DNA from: Marthasterias glacialis
Lineage: Eukaryota; Echinodermata; Asteroidea; Forcipulatida; Asteriidae
Direction: 5' to 3'
Assembly: GCA_911728455.2 (NCBI GenBank)
Contig: OU452222.1
Span: forward strand, 7,276,108-7,340,107
DNA length: 64,000 nucleotides
Of this stretch, positions 37,101 through 45,899 are shown one piece after another (the stretch's first letter is position 1; each line of letters opens with the position of its first letter). The position numbers were made by a program, and so were the translations under genes. The notes below the pieces were generated by a model that saw nothing but the letters and a program-made list of their open reading frames with translations, had not been told where the DNA came from and searched no databases.

Positions 37101-40100
37101 ACAACTACTTCATCTCATGCAGTTTATTTGTAATTAGTTAGACTGAAAGATTTGAATTGTTCTAGGGCTGAACACAAAGGGCTACACTATCATGTTCCTC
37201 TGCTTGTGTCTGTGTATCAAATATCGGCACATATATCTAGACGGAGACAGTGACACTGCTAGATTTCAGTGTGTTGATTTGTTGTTCATTGTTAGCTTGA
37301 TTTCCGTGTGTAAACAACAAATAATGCAGACAGCATATTTTCACATTTATTTTTGTAAGTCATTCATGATAGTATTGTATTCAACCCATTCCATGGGCTC
37401 ACGTATAAAATTGACATCATAATGTAAGTTGTGTGTGAGAGATGCTTGCTTACTGAATAAATAAGACATTAGGTTTAAGATTGTGATCTTTGTTAGCATC
37501 TGGCACCACAGCAGCATTTGTGATATTAATCCTGGAGGCGTTTCATCAAATGGAGAGATTTTGCCATCAAACATGCAACTGAAAATTAATTTAGGGATTA
37601 CAAGCATTCCAGACTTTTAGCATCAGTTAAAAAGGACAAACCTTACGAATTGTTGGTTTCAAGTAATAAACCACAAGGGGAACTGTGACTGGGTAGATTT
37701 TAACTCAATTTTTGGGGTGAACAAAGAAAAATTTACTAGAAAGGGATTTGATCCTGCAACCTCCGACTTAGCATGTCGGCACTATCAACTGAGCAATACG
37801 GCAGTTTAAGGTTGTATGGCTTCTGACTGGCTCAAAAATATTGAGAAAAAAAAGAGACCACAAACACCAGCAGCTGGATAGCTCAGTTGGTAGAGCGCCG
37901 GCACAGCAATCCAGAGGTCACAGGTTGAAAACCTGTTACTGTAAATTTTTCTTTGTTCAACCCAAAATTTAATTGTTAATATAACACCAACAATTAAGAT
38001 TTAACTAGCACTTCAGCTTAATGCTGATTGGTACTTACAACCACGCCCCCATCCAAAATGATCTAAATCCATAATGGTCTCTTTAGATGCTGAACATGTA
38101 TTCAAAGAGTAATGGACAGTGCTATCTTGATCAACAGATTTTTTTTACATTATGAATGTAGGCCTATAATAAGCACATGTTTTCTTGGATTAGATTATGA
38201 ATGTTCAGAGGGAGTTGTAATAATAGTATTCTCAATATATATTCAAAATATCCTCAATAAAAATTCATCATATTTGGTTGTTTCTACATCGAGACATTAA
38301 GATAAAGTCACTGATGATTAACTGCAATCATTGGCCGATCCAGAATAATTTTAGGGGGTGGCTAAGAATCAAGAATGGTTTTTCAGTACCATGAATTACA
38401 ATGAAATAATCAAAGGGTGTGAAAAGCAACTTACACGATGAAAATTGTTTATTCCAGATGCTCTTTGGTGCAATCTGAGGCAATTCCAGGCCACTTTCCC
38501 CCTCAATTTTGAGCAAAGTTTTTGAAAGGGTGAAATGAGGATTCCATTTGATTTTCATCTTTGCAGTCTCATAAAGTTTCTTATGTACTCGCAAAATTTC
38601 TGTCTCGCAAAATAGGGGAGCTATCTGGACATCTTCTGCAGGTTATGATTGGTTGCTTGGGGCACAAACATCTTCTAATCAAGACCCCTTTGTTTATTTT
38701 TAACTTCGGGGAGTTTGTGGCCCAAGGAAATTTAGAGATGCAACTGGTTAAAAAAAAACCAAAAAACACACCCACACATAATAATTCCCCTGACATTGAT
38801 GAGTGGGAAATGAGGGAAAACAGGGTGGGGGGATACCTTACCGTTAGTATCTAATTCTCTCCCCTTCCCCTCATCACAAACCAACCCAAAAGGTTGGCTT
38901 ATTGTACTTTATACTAGCTAAAAAGAATAAAGATCTTCATTGCCACTCGAAGTAGTTACATTATATGTAATTCTTATAATCAGGAGGCTGCAACAAAGGC
39001 TACTTGGCTAGAACTTGATCCTTTAATATAGATTTACACAGACTGCAAAGAAATATCACGTATGTTTTTGAATCAATATGTAATGCCACATTTGCCAATT
39101 GATCTAGTTAAACCCATGCGCTGGAATATCATATGTTCATGTTTGGGGATGATTTTTTGTGATCTTCCAAATGGTATGAAGTCCTCCTCTAATGAACCAA
39201 CATAATTAACTCATCTCAATAACCTTCATTTTCTTACAATAGTATGGTATATATTCTTTTATTTGAAGACTCAAAATTTGAGAAAAAAATTGCACTTGAA
39301 GTGATCCCATTGTCACATTATAAATCTGTTGAATTATCAGAGGGGTTCCTTCAATTTATACAGGTGGATATGCATAATGGAATCTATAGGGAAACAGTCT
39401 TGCATGCAGTTGATGTACAGGATAGAGGCCTACTGTAGATTGACCTGACATGACATATAGGACTGCCCAAGGCCTCTGTGTACACTAGAGTAATATCAGC
39501 GAGTAAACAGTACAGTACATTCTTAATATATTCTGAACAAATATTTTCATCATCCAATTATTCTCCGTGTCTTAATTGCTTTTACAGCTCTTATTAACTT
39601 TTTAAAAATACAGTTCTAAACTTCAAGGTTGACAGTTGACATTGTAACCATCCTTAGTTTATTTTAGAGTTCACAAATATAGGACTTCACAATATAGGAC
39701 ATTTATTTAAAAGCACACTTAAACACTTCTTTTGTCATGTTTCTTATGTGCAAAAGAATGGTGCTTATGATTGTACATGTACATTTACAAACATGGCCTG
39801 GCTATTTTCTTTTTCCCTTCCAATTTCAATTTTGTATCAGCATGATATACTGATTATTACATGCAGTCCTTTTTTCACTCATTCTTGGTAGGAATGAGTG
39901 AAAAAAAGGACTGCACCTTGATAAACGTCCATATAAGTATTTGAAATAAAATTAATATGCACAATCGAAACTATGCAACCCTATACATAGGATGGCCAAA
40001 ATATTTTTGTGGGTGTGCCACACAGTGAACAAATCAGTTACATTTTCTTAAACTTCAGATGTTGAGAATTACACAAATAAATAATGTATCCAGCAATATA

Positions 40101-40174
40101 TTACTCACCCCAAGATTGCGGCTCCGTAGACGTACATATCCCTGTTTGACTATATCATCAAACTCTCCTGACAT
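24374..40174 (-). CDS. DOK5-like: Docking protein, DOK4/5/6-like (7-exon model; last exon tentative)
   Basis: Adaptor acting at the plasma membrane downstream of receptor tyrosine kinases (family knowledge). Joined exons: 40174-40109, 34702-34480, 29999-29880, 28018-27823, 27153-27000, 24823-24688 and possibly 24462-24374. Junction phases 0,1,1,2,0,1 are all consistent. Residues 1-22 contain [13 protein letters not shown], the typical DOK4/5/6 start. Exons 1-3 form a PH domain ([34 protein letters not shown]). Exons 4-5 form an IRS-type PTB domain ([45 protein letters not shown]). The model reaches 253 residues at the end of exon 5 and about 325 in total, against about 306-331 for vertebrate DOK4-6. 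The tail after the PTB domain is not conserved; exon 6 carries tyrosines at NPYTVIYG. The PTB loop has about two more residues than DOK5 with the donor chosen. No stops or frameshifts are seen. The introns are full of repeats. Confidence 0.9.
24688..24823 (-). CDS. DOK5-like: DOK exon 6 (divergent tail)
   Basis: 136 nt; acceptor TTGTACACAG, donor GTATGT; phase 0 to phase 1, matching exon 5. The product is not conserved with vertebrate DOK tails but is polar and contains NPYTVIYG with two tyrosines. Assigned by splice signals, phase and position rather than homology. Confidence 0.6.
25040..25180 (+). repeat. Compound microsatellite (AAC/ACG/ACC then AAT)
   Basis: AACAAT, then CACGAC, then ACGACA, then an AAT run. 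It makes long low-complexity open frames on both strands (poly-Thr, poly-Leu, poly-Val) that are not genes. Confidence 0.95.
25186..25470 (+). pseudogene. LINE 3' coding end, 5'-truncated
   Basis: Intact 92-codon frame ending at [70 protein letters not shown]. This is the C-terminal tail common to many invertebrate R2/NeSL-like retrotransposon ORFs (from memory). It begins in a microsatellite (25040-25180) and is followed by an (AAT)n-type tail (25552-25585). Antisense within DOK intron 5. Confidence 0.75.
25588..26400 (+). repeat. Dispersed repeat with TGACGTCA sites, copy 1
   Basis: Shares CGAAACAGAACATAGGGCTTTTCC with copy 2 and ACTG(T/C)ACCTTTAA with copies 2 and 3. Ends in GTAGAAAAACC and a GAA-rich tail. 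Contains seven perfect TGACGTCA octamers between 25968 and 26220. No coding capacity seen. Confidence 0.7.
26400..26945 (-). pseudogene. CR1/L2-like LINE 3' end
   Basis: Minus strand: [35 protein letters not shown], then decayed thumb sequence. The 3' UTR contains AAGCGCTTTGGAAAAGACAC, as is usual at CR1-like 3' ends. Stops and frameshifts present. Same strand as DOK, in intron 5. Confidence 0.75.
27000..27153 (-). CDS. DOK5-like: DOK exon 5 (second half of PTB domain)
   Basis: 154 nt; acceptor TTCTGTAG, donor GTAAGA; phase 2 to phase 0. Encodes [13 protein letters not shown] and [17 protein letters not shown], the C-terminal strand and helix of the PTB domain. A LINE remnant sits about 55 bp downstream in the intron. 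Confidence 0.92.
27823..28018 (-). CDS. DOK5-like: DOK exon 4 (first half of PTB domain)
   Basis: 196 nt; acceptor CATCTTAG, donor GTAGAA; phase 1 to phase 2. Encodes [30 protein letters not shown] and [10 protein letters not shown], hallmarks of the IRS-type PTB fold. A donor a few bases earlier cannot be excluded and would remove the two extra residues seen relative to DOK5. Confidence 0.93.
28102..28260. mobile_element. MITE related to the TTTCACAAA family, in DOK intron 3
   Basis: 159 bp bounded by GGGCCTAGTTTCACAAA and TTTGTGAAACTAAGCCC. A lone left end (GGGGCCTAATTTCACAAAA) also occurs at about 58715. Related in plan to 14638-14763. Confidence 0.7.
29880..29999 (-). CDS. DOK5-like: DOK exon 3 (end of PH domain and linker)
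   Basis: 120 nt; acceptor GAAATAG, donor GTAAGA; phase 1 at both ends. Encodes [14 protein letters not shown], the C-terminal helix of the PH domain, then a linker containing EPDILL, equivalent to the GEPDLL region of vertebrate DOK5. Confidence 0.88.
30930..31720 (+). repeat. Dispersed repeat with TGACGTCA sites, copy 2
   Basis: Shares GGAAACAGAATACATGGCTT with copy 1, and AATCCCGCAAAAA, GTGGGTGATTTTAT and ACCTTTAAGGTGATGTAA with copies 1 and 3. TGACGTCA at 31010 and 31318. In DOK intron 2. Confidence 0.7.
32270..33030 (+). repeat. Dispersed repeat with TGACGTCA sites, copy 3
   Basis: Aligns with copy 2 across most of its length (CCTATAATCCCGCAAAAATA, TTGTGGTTGATTTTAT, AGAGGGCG). TGACGTCA at 32355 and 32812. 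Ends in an A/GAA-rich tail as copy 1 does. In DOK intron 2. Confidence 0.7.
33230..34060 (+). pseudogene. LINE reverse transcriptase 3' part
   Basis: Encodes [55 protein letters not shown] and [20 protein letters not shown], colinear with Jockey/CR1-type reverse transcriptase C-termini. At least three in-frame stops and shifts. Antisense in DOK intron 2. Confidence 0.8.
34480..34702 (-). CDS. DOK5-like: DOK exon 2 (PH domain core)
   Basis: 223 nt after an AAATTGCAG acceptor; phase 0 in, phase 1 out (donor GTGAAA). Encodes [26 protein letters not shown] and [10 protein letters not shown], aligning without gaps to the PH domain of DOK4/5/6. Confidence 0.93.
35133..35370 (+). repeat. Two-copy tandem repeat
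   Basis: ATTGACCTCAACATTTGACCT / ATGACCTTGACATTTGACCT, then AGACTTCTGAGG and AAGACCAATCCACAC, occur twice about 150 bp apart. Confidence 0.65.
35540..35960. other. GC-richer segment, no gene
   Basis: Contains a 23-bp direct doublet (GTAATCCCCGATTGTAGACC twice, 35635-35672) and GGGTGGGCGGACCCAGAATA. It is compositionally unlike its surroundings and may be part of an unidentified element. Minus-strand open frames here have no recognisable product. Confidence 0.4.
36912..36939. repeat. Poly-T tract
   Basis: About 28 consecutive T. No recognisable SINE body on either side. Confidence 0.9.
37074..37129. other. Hairpin, 16-bp perfect outer stem plus 5-bp inner stem
   Basis: AAATAAACTGCATGAG pairs with CTCATGCAGTTTATTT; inside, AGTAG pairs with CTACT around AAACAA, with a small internal loop. 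56 nt in total. It has pre-miRNA-like dimensions, but no expression evidence and no recognised seed. Confidence 0.5.
37660..37806 (-). mobile_element. tRNA-derived SINE, family A, copy 3
   Basis: Minus-strand head CTGCCGTATTGCTCAGTTGA and box B-like GGATCAAATCC, then TTTTTCTTTGTTCACC and CAAAAATTGAG. Ends with CCCTTGTGGTTTATTACTTG. Lies head to head with copy 4. Confidence 0.78.
37868..37985 (+). mobile_element. tRNA-derived SINE, family A, copy 4
   Basis: Plus-strand head AGCTGGATAGCTCAGTTGG and TAGAGCGCCGGC, weak box B (GGTTGAAAACC), then TTTTTCTTTGTTCAACC and CAAAATTTAATTG. Tail shorter than in copy 3. Confidence 0.78.
39863..39915. other. Hairpin, 22-23 bp nearly perfect stem
   Basis: GCAGTCCTTTTTTCACTCATTC pairs with its complement after a 7-base loop TTGGTAG; one extra A on the right. 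Probably a tiny foldback remnant; a small-RNA hairpin is possible. Upstream flank of DOK exon 1, in intron 1. Confidence 0.5.
40109..40174 (-). CDS. DOK5-like: DOK exon 1 (start codon)
   Basis: ATG at 40174-40172. It encodes 22 residues including [13 protein letters not shown], which opens the PH domain. It ends in phase 0 at GGG followed by a strong donor GTGAGT (40108-40103). Any upstream non-coding exon is not identifiable. Confidence 0.9.
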
Positions 40175-40179
40175 GGTTT

Positions 40180-43100
40180 GTCTAATCAGAAGCAATAGCT
40201 ATAGCTTCAGTAAGGGTGTACCTGCACAGAACCCCCTATGACTGCATATGATAATGTTGGTTTCTTAACAACTGTTGTTCAGATAGCCTACACAGACAGG
40301 AAATGTGTGCAATTACTGCATACTCCAAGCTCATCTCCTTCTATCCCTATAGGCTATACACTACATGTACAACGTAGTATGTCCATACCTGTCAAAATTG
40401 TCTTTGGGGAACACGTTCCCATTAAGATGGGATTATGATGGTAAATGTCACATCCACAATCTAAATGGGAAGTAAAGTGAAGTGAACAGTCACCGAGATT
40501 CAGCCAAGGGATGTTTCATGATGTAGCTGTAAAACAAACATTAACAGATTTGTATTTGATTAAGATTTGTTACACATACTGTAAAACAGTTAAAGAAATT
40601 TCAATTAGATTAAAAGCCCTCATCTCAGCAGTGTTAATAATTGAAGTGGATGTATGTTAATTGCTGAATAATGCCCTACACTGATGACTACTATGGAGAG
40701 TCATACAGGCACTCTTGCATGTACATCTTGAAGATTGTGATTAACCAATTAAAGTAACGCTCAATGGCAGACAGACAAAAAAGCTACATGTATTTCATTG
40801 TCTACTTGGCAATCAATTTAATGAGTACTTAGCTATCAATTTAATGAGAGAAATTTTTCTTGTCCTAAACAAGGTTTTCCTCAAGTAAAGGATGGGCTCA
40901 CAATCAAGTTAAAATTGAAACTCTAATGGAAGCTTCTATGACATTTAAGGACCCCAAACCCATGCCTTCATACATGCTTCATGTAAAATATTAATGCCTT
41001 GTTGTCTTTTTTTCCTGTGTGCATCTTAAAAGAACGTCAAACAGAGAGCTTGCAGGATTTCCACTCACCCTATTTTTACACTTCGTTTATTGTGCTTTTA
41101 TGTTTAAAGATGTATGATCTGTGCTCCTGTGATTTATGCTAAAAAACGATTGATTTTAGCTAACGAAATTTAAAAGGGCATGTTATGTAATAATAATTCA
41201 AATTAATAAATCACGTTTTGACCCTGTAGTTGGCTAGAACAATGTTATTTTTGAAACGATTATCCTGGCCACCCACCCTACGGGGAAATGTGTACGATGT
41301 CCATGCCTGCTGCTGGTACCCAGAAGTCAGCTATATTATATCATTTAGCCTGCATTTTGTCTGTGTGTCCCAGAGCATCTGCCTGAATATGAGCAAGCAG
41401 CGCGCTGAGTTTATTTATTGTACTACTGTTGTTATTCAGTGTTGGATTTTTCCATCGACATCTCAATTGAAAGTGAATAACTTTGGTCATTCAAGCTAAA
41501 ATTGGCTTGACCATGGATCATACTTAAAAAAAAGAAGACAAAATCAACAAAAGACAACATCAACACATCAACACTACTGTTCACTCTGTAATGTTAAATT
41601 AAGTTTTCTATACTTTACTTTAAGGTAACAGTGAAATTTTCTGGTTGATTTTACTTTTAGTAGCTATATGGCCCTTTTTATTTATGACTACTCAAAATGG
41701 CCTTGCAGATTACTGTATTAAATCATGGTTTTCCATCAAAGTACCCAAACAGCCTGACTATATTTCTCAATGTTATCCATTAGTACGTTCTTTAAAAGAC
41801 CCTTTTTTACAATGGGTAATTTGAAACAGAGATCTAACTATATGAGTGATTTACAAAGTAATGTAGATTACAGTTACTTCAAAGCCAGTCATGAAGCAAC
41901 TAGACATGTTTTATTTGCCTCGAGGCAAGCTATTAGTATTTTTTCTATTTATTTTATTACACTTTTTCACTGGCTAGTAAAAATACCAAAAATTACAAGT
42001 AAACAACACACAGCAGTAACAAGAGCATAAAAACGTCAATAAATAAAAAGAAATTAAAAAGCCAGCAAGTGGCAAGACGGAACAGGTGGCCAGCACCTCT
42101 ACAGAGCCATCCTACCACAAGAAAACTAGATCCTCTAAAAATAAAAACATATATTAAAATAAAAATAAAAAATGTTGTTAAAACCTGCAGCCAGCACAAG
42201 TATAGCATAGTATAGCAAGTGTACACAGATTTGGAAGTCAATAGGTTTGCTGATAATGCATTTTGAGTTGCACATGGATTAAAACAAAAATTTACTTTAT
42301 TCAGTTTTAAAGGTATGTACATTTACATGAAACTGTTGTGTTTTTGGTATATCCTACAGTTTTTAGTAACAACAATATTGCAACCCAATTGTAAAATCAT
42401 ATCAAAAACAGGGGATCATTTAGAGAAAACAACAAATACTTAAAGATTAAGGTGAGGGTTTTTCAAGGCTTCATGACTCTTGCATAAAGGAAAGTGTAAT
42501 ATCAATAATCTCATGAAAAAATGATTGGTCCATTGATTGAGCTTACTTTCACACTGCTGAAGTTTAACCACAAAGAAACAATGCTAGTAAACAATTCTCT
42601 GGCCCAACTGCCTGTGGTTTTGTTCAGGCATAGTTTAGCATAGGCCAAGTAAAAATATAAAGAATTCATCACCACCCGCCCATAAGTTACTGCTCCAATT
42701 TTTACACCTTCTGAAATGTTCAATGTGAGTTATGATGAAATCTAAACATTTATAAGTTATAAATTAGATTTTCACCATTTACAACAAAAAGTTTTCAATG
42801 CATGTGATGAAAATCTAAAGATTAGTTTTAACTTGTCTTATCTCTCCTCCGAAACATTTGTTCTTACTAATGCGGCTATTCAATAAATAGCAATACAGGC
42901 CCTTACAGTATAAGTTATTCAGTTTTAAGACTCATTACAGACAAAAGTATTGCATTTTCAAGCATTGGGCTTGGATCATCGCAACATTATTGGGCCTGCA
43001 AAGGCAAACTTCTTCAAACCATGTTTAAACTAACTGAAAGGTACACTGGTTGGCCTTATGGCTACACTGACTTGGATGCCAATATGCCAATGCTGGCTTG

Positions 43101-43740
43101 ATGGAATGGGATCCGACATGATCAGCCTTCATCAAAAGTGAAAACACACAATCAAGGGACTTGTTTTGCTCACACAAAGCCTAGAACAAAGTTTTGTTCA
43201 TGCTAAAATTTACGTATTGTCTGATGATCACTTCCTTAAAAATGAAGGAGTTTGCTCTGAAAAGAACACATGGTAGGAACTAGAACTTACTGGACATTTT
43301 GAAATAATATCAAAACATTATTTTATACATGTACCAAACAAGGTTAAATAAAAGAGCTTAAAAATTAAATACAATAATTAGGCAATAATAGTGTGAGGAC
43401 CCGGTTTTCACTGCGTGGTAACGACCGAGTTTATGGCTTGCGGCTGTTAATGGACTAAGCCAAAGGCAAGGTCCTTTAACAGCTAAAATCTGAGTCGTTT
43501 GTGCGCCGTTTTTTTAAGCGCATTTTCCGATTTATGCAAAATAGTATCCTATAATCATTGATTTGGAGAACAAAAAATGATGAGTGCAATTAAATGCCTT
43601 TTATTTAATCTTTGATATCTTGAGAAGCCAGTCAGTAGGCAATTTTCTAGAAATTCTGTTGAGTCTTTGTCGTAATTTTGGCAATTTTTTGAACAGGGTA
43701 TCACAGATTCGTTTTAAATCCACTTTGTCATATTTCGTCA
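40180..43740. other. Intergenic region between DOK and RTTN, nothing recognisable
   Basis: AT-rich. Short open frames (41230-41499, 41770-42030, 41993-42322 minus) lack any recognisable product. DOK promoter presumably lies at its left end, without a visible TATA box or CpG cluster. Confidence 0.5.
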
Positions 43741-43769
43741 CAGCGCCAACACATACCTTATTGGGCACT

Positions 43770-43846
43770 AGTAGTAGTAGTATGACAGATAAGTGTCAAA
43801 ATATCAAAAAAGACTAACTAAAGAGTACAGCGCCCCAGCTACCTAT
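43770..43846 (-). mobile_element. Half copy of the ACTGGGGCGCTG palindrome family
   Basis: On the minus strand it reads AGCTGGGGCGCTGTACTC, ATATTTTGACACTTATCTGT, then the ACTACTACTACTAGT loop, matching one arm plus loop of the element at 52551-52681. Confidence 0.6.
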
Positions 43847-43859
43847 CCTACTCCTAGAA

Positions 43860-44463
43860 CTATGAGGTTCGTTCCGCTATCGTCTCCACGAACCTTATAG
43901 AGTGACATGTACAAAATCCTATTTGAAACTTTCTGCCCTTCACGTTTACATGGCTACAGTTCTTTTTTGAAATCAGATCTCGCCAAAACTAGGCTCTATG
44001 TGTTCTTTCAACTCTCATTGAGCGTTGCACGGGTCCAGAAAATCCACTCCGCAAACTAAAAGTTGTTAAAAAGTGATAAATTCTCACCGTAACTCAGATC
44101 CCATTCAAACAGTATTGCAACAAACATGGCAACCGGAGTTGCAAAATTAACTGGTACGCGGAACCAGCCCATAGGACCAGCGCACCGCATAGCAGCATAC
44201 CAGTTAATTTTGCAACTCCGGTCGCCATATTTGTTGCAATACTGTTTGAATGGGATCTGAATTACGGTGAGAATTTATCACTTTTTAACAACTTTTAGTT
44301 TGCGGAGTGGATTTTCTGGACCCGTGCAACGCTCAATGAGAGTTTAAAGAACACATAGAGCCTAGTTTTGGCGAGATCTGATTTCAAAAAAGAACTGTAG
44401 CCATGTAAACGTGAAGGGCAGAAAGTTTCGAATAGGATTTTGTACATGTCACTCTATGAGGTT
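43860..44463. mobile_element. Large palindrome, 266-bp arms, 41-bp spacer
   Basis: Left arm 43891-44156 and right arm 44198-44463 are near-perfect reverse complements (a handful of mismatches). Paired blocks include AGAGTGACATGTACAAAATC, CGTTTACATGGCTACAG, GGAGTGGATTTTCTGGAC and AACTGGTA at the inner ends. A short extra palindrome (CTATGAGGTTCGT/ACGAACCTTATAG, 43860-43900) overlaps the left end. No coding capacity. The interpretation as a foldback transposon is inference; a recent inverted duplication is the alternative. Confidence 0.85.
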
Positions 44464-45152
44464 GAAAGTAGTACATCCCTTATATCCCTGGAAATGGTAC
44501 TTACTGTTATGTTTGTACTCCAGCGTAGATATACGATGGTGTACAATTCACGATTAACTGAATTTACACAGAACACTACATAGGCCTAACTTTAAACTCG
44601 GGATACACATGCAGGATAATGATCTTTAAAAAGAGTTATAGATTTACATAACACTGACCACTGTCAACGGAGGGCGCTGTCAATATATTTTTTTTTTCAA
44701 CTGGGGGATTTAAAGAGTTCGGTCAGTGACAACTCTGTGAAAGAAAGTTAAATGTAACTCAATTGAAGACTTGAATTGACACTATTAAGAGTTACATCTA
44801 ACAATTATGTTGCCACCCAATTGACGGAAAAAAGGCTATAGGCTACATTTTTTTAACAGTGATTATTCTGTTCTAATATACATTTTAACACACCTCTCCC
44901 TGGTTCTTTATCCTGTTTGTTTTGAAACACGGTCGCGTCCACACGCACCGCACGCGCTTCATTTGGGGGAAATAGTTCGCAAAGCGGGAAATAGTTTCAA
45001 AAACCCAAAAACTATTGACTGGTAAAGAGCGCCCTAAAGAAAACGTCGGCGTCTGCGGTTCGAAAAGAAACTCCGGCCAAAAAACCGCGATTTACTCTTC
45101 TAACCGACATTTTGGACTGAGGTGTGTTATAAAACACATATGGACCTTATTC

Positions 45153-45298
45153 GGGCAATAGTGCACGTCTATGCACCCCTCAGGCCTGTGAGTGACCAGG
45201 AGAGGGTCCTATTTCCCTCGGCCTTCGGCCTCGGGAAATAGGACCTTCTCCTGGTCACTCACAGGCCTGAGGAGTGCATAGACGTGCACTATTTCCCC
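45153..45298. mobile_element. Near-perfect palindrome, about 70-bp arms
   Basis: Arms contain AATAGTGCACGTCTATGCA, CAGGCCTGTGAGTGACCAGG and TCCTATTTCCC with their reverse complements, around a 3-base loop between two GGCC tetramers. A few mismatches only. Confidence 0.8.
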
Positions 45299-45490
45299 CA
45301 TTGCCAGTCCAGATGTGTATACTAGGCCTACTTCATAAACAAATCTAGGTAAACGACTTAAATAGTTAATTTTACGTTTAGTCGCACCTCCTGTTCGAAA
45401 AGAATTATGGTCCGTTTACTGGCCATGTTTAAAACGGCTCACTGTTTGCTTTCCGTGACATATAGAGTATTAAAGTAGACCTACCAGTAG

Positions 45491-45679
45491 CTATTGTATG
45501 TTTGACACACCCAAGATAATATCTTCTGCAAGAGTAATCAATCTTCCATAAGCTGCAGCCCATTTTCGATTTCCTTCCATCAGAGATGGCGAGACTTCAC
45601 ACAGGGTGCCGACTAAAACAATGCTCATTGTAATCGGCGCCTCACGACAAAAAGTGCAAATTTCGCAATCAATATTCAT
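45491..45679 (-). CDS. Small open frame, unknown
   Basis: 62 codons from ATG at 45679 with protein-like composition (CEICTFCREAP, LMEGNRKWAAAYGR). A weak donor (GTGTGT) lies near its end. It lies just beyond the 3' end of the L1-like remnant on the same strand, so it may be an exon of an unknown gene or element-derived. No family recognised. Confidence 0.25.
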   Translation of the reverse strand: MNIDCEICTFCREAPITMSIVLVGTLCEVSPSLMEGNRKWAAAYGRLITLAEDIILGVSNIQ

Positions 45680-45899
45680 AATTATTATGAATAATTTTCC
45701 AATTGATGGAATAATAATCTACTATCACTGTCAGCAATAGTTAAGCCTTTTTCATGTCACCTATAGACAGATAGTATGATTGGGGTATTTTTCCCTCAGA
45801 GAGTCTCCGCTGTTGCGAATCATTTGTGTCAGTCCTTCTTCCTAGTGTCAGTCCTAACCAGCTCACTTCGGACCCCAGCACGGCGGGGAAGGAATTGAT

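Noticed and set aside
41993..42322. 109-codon minus-strand frame with hydrophobic stretches
   Set aside because: AT-rich low-complexity translation (Phe/Leu/Ile runs), no splice or family support.
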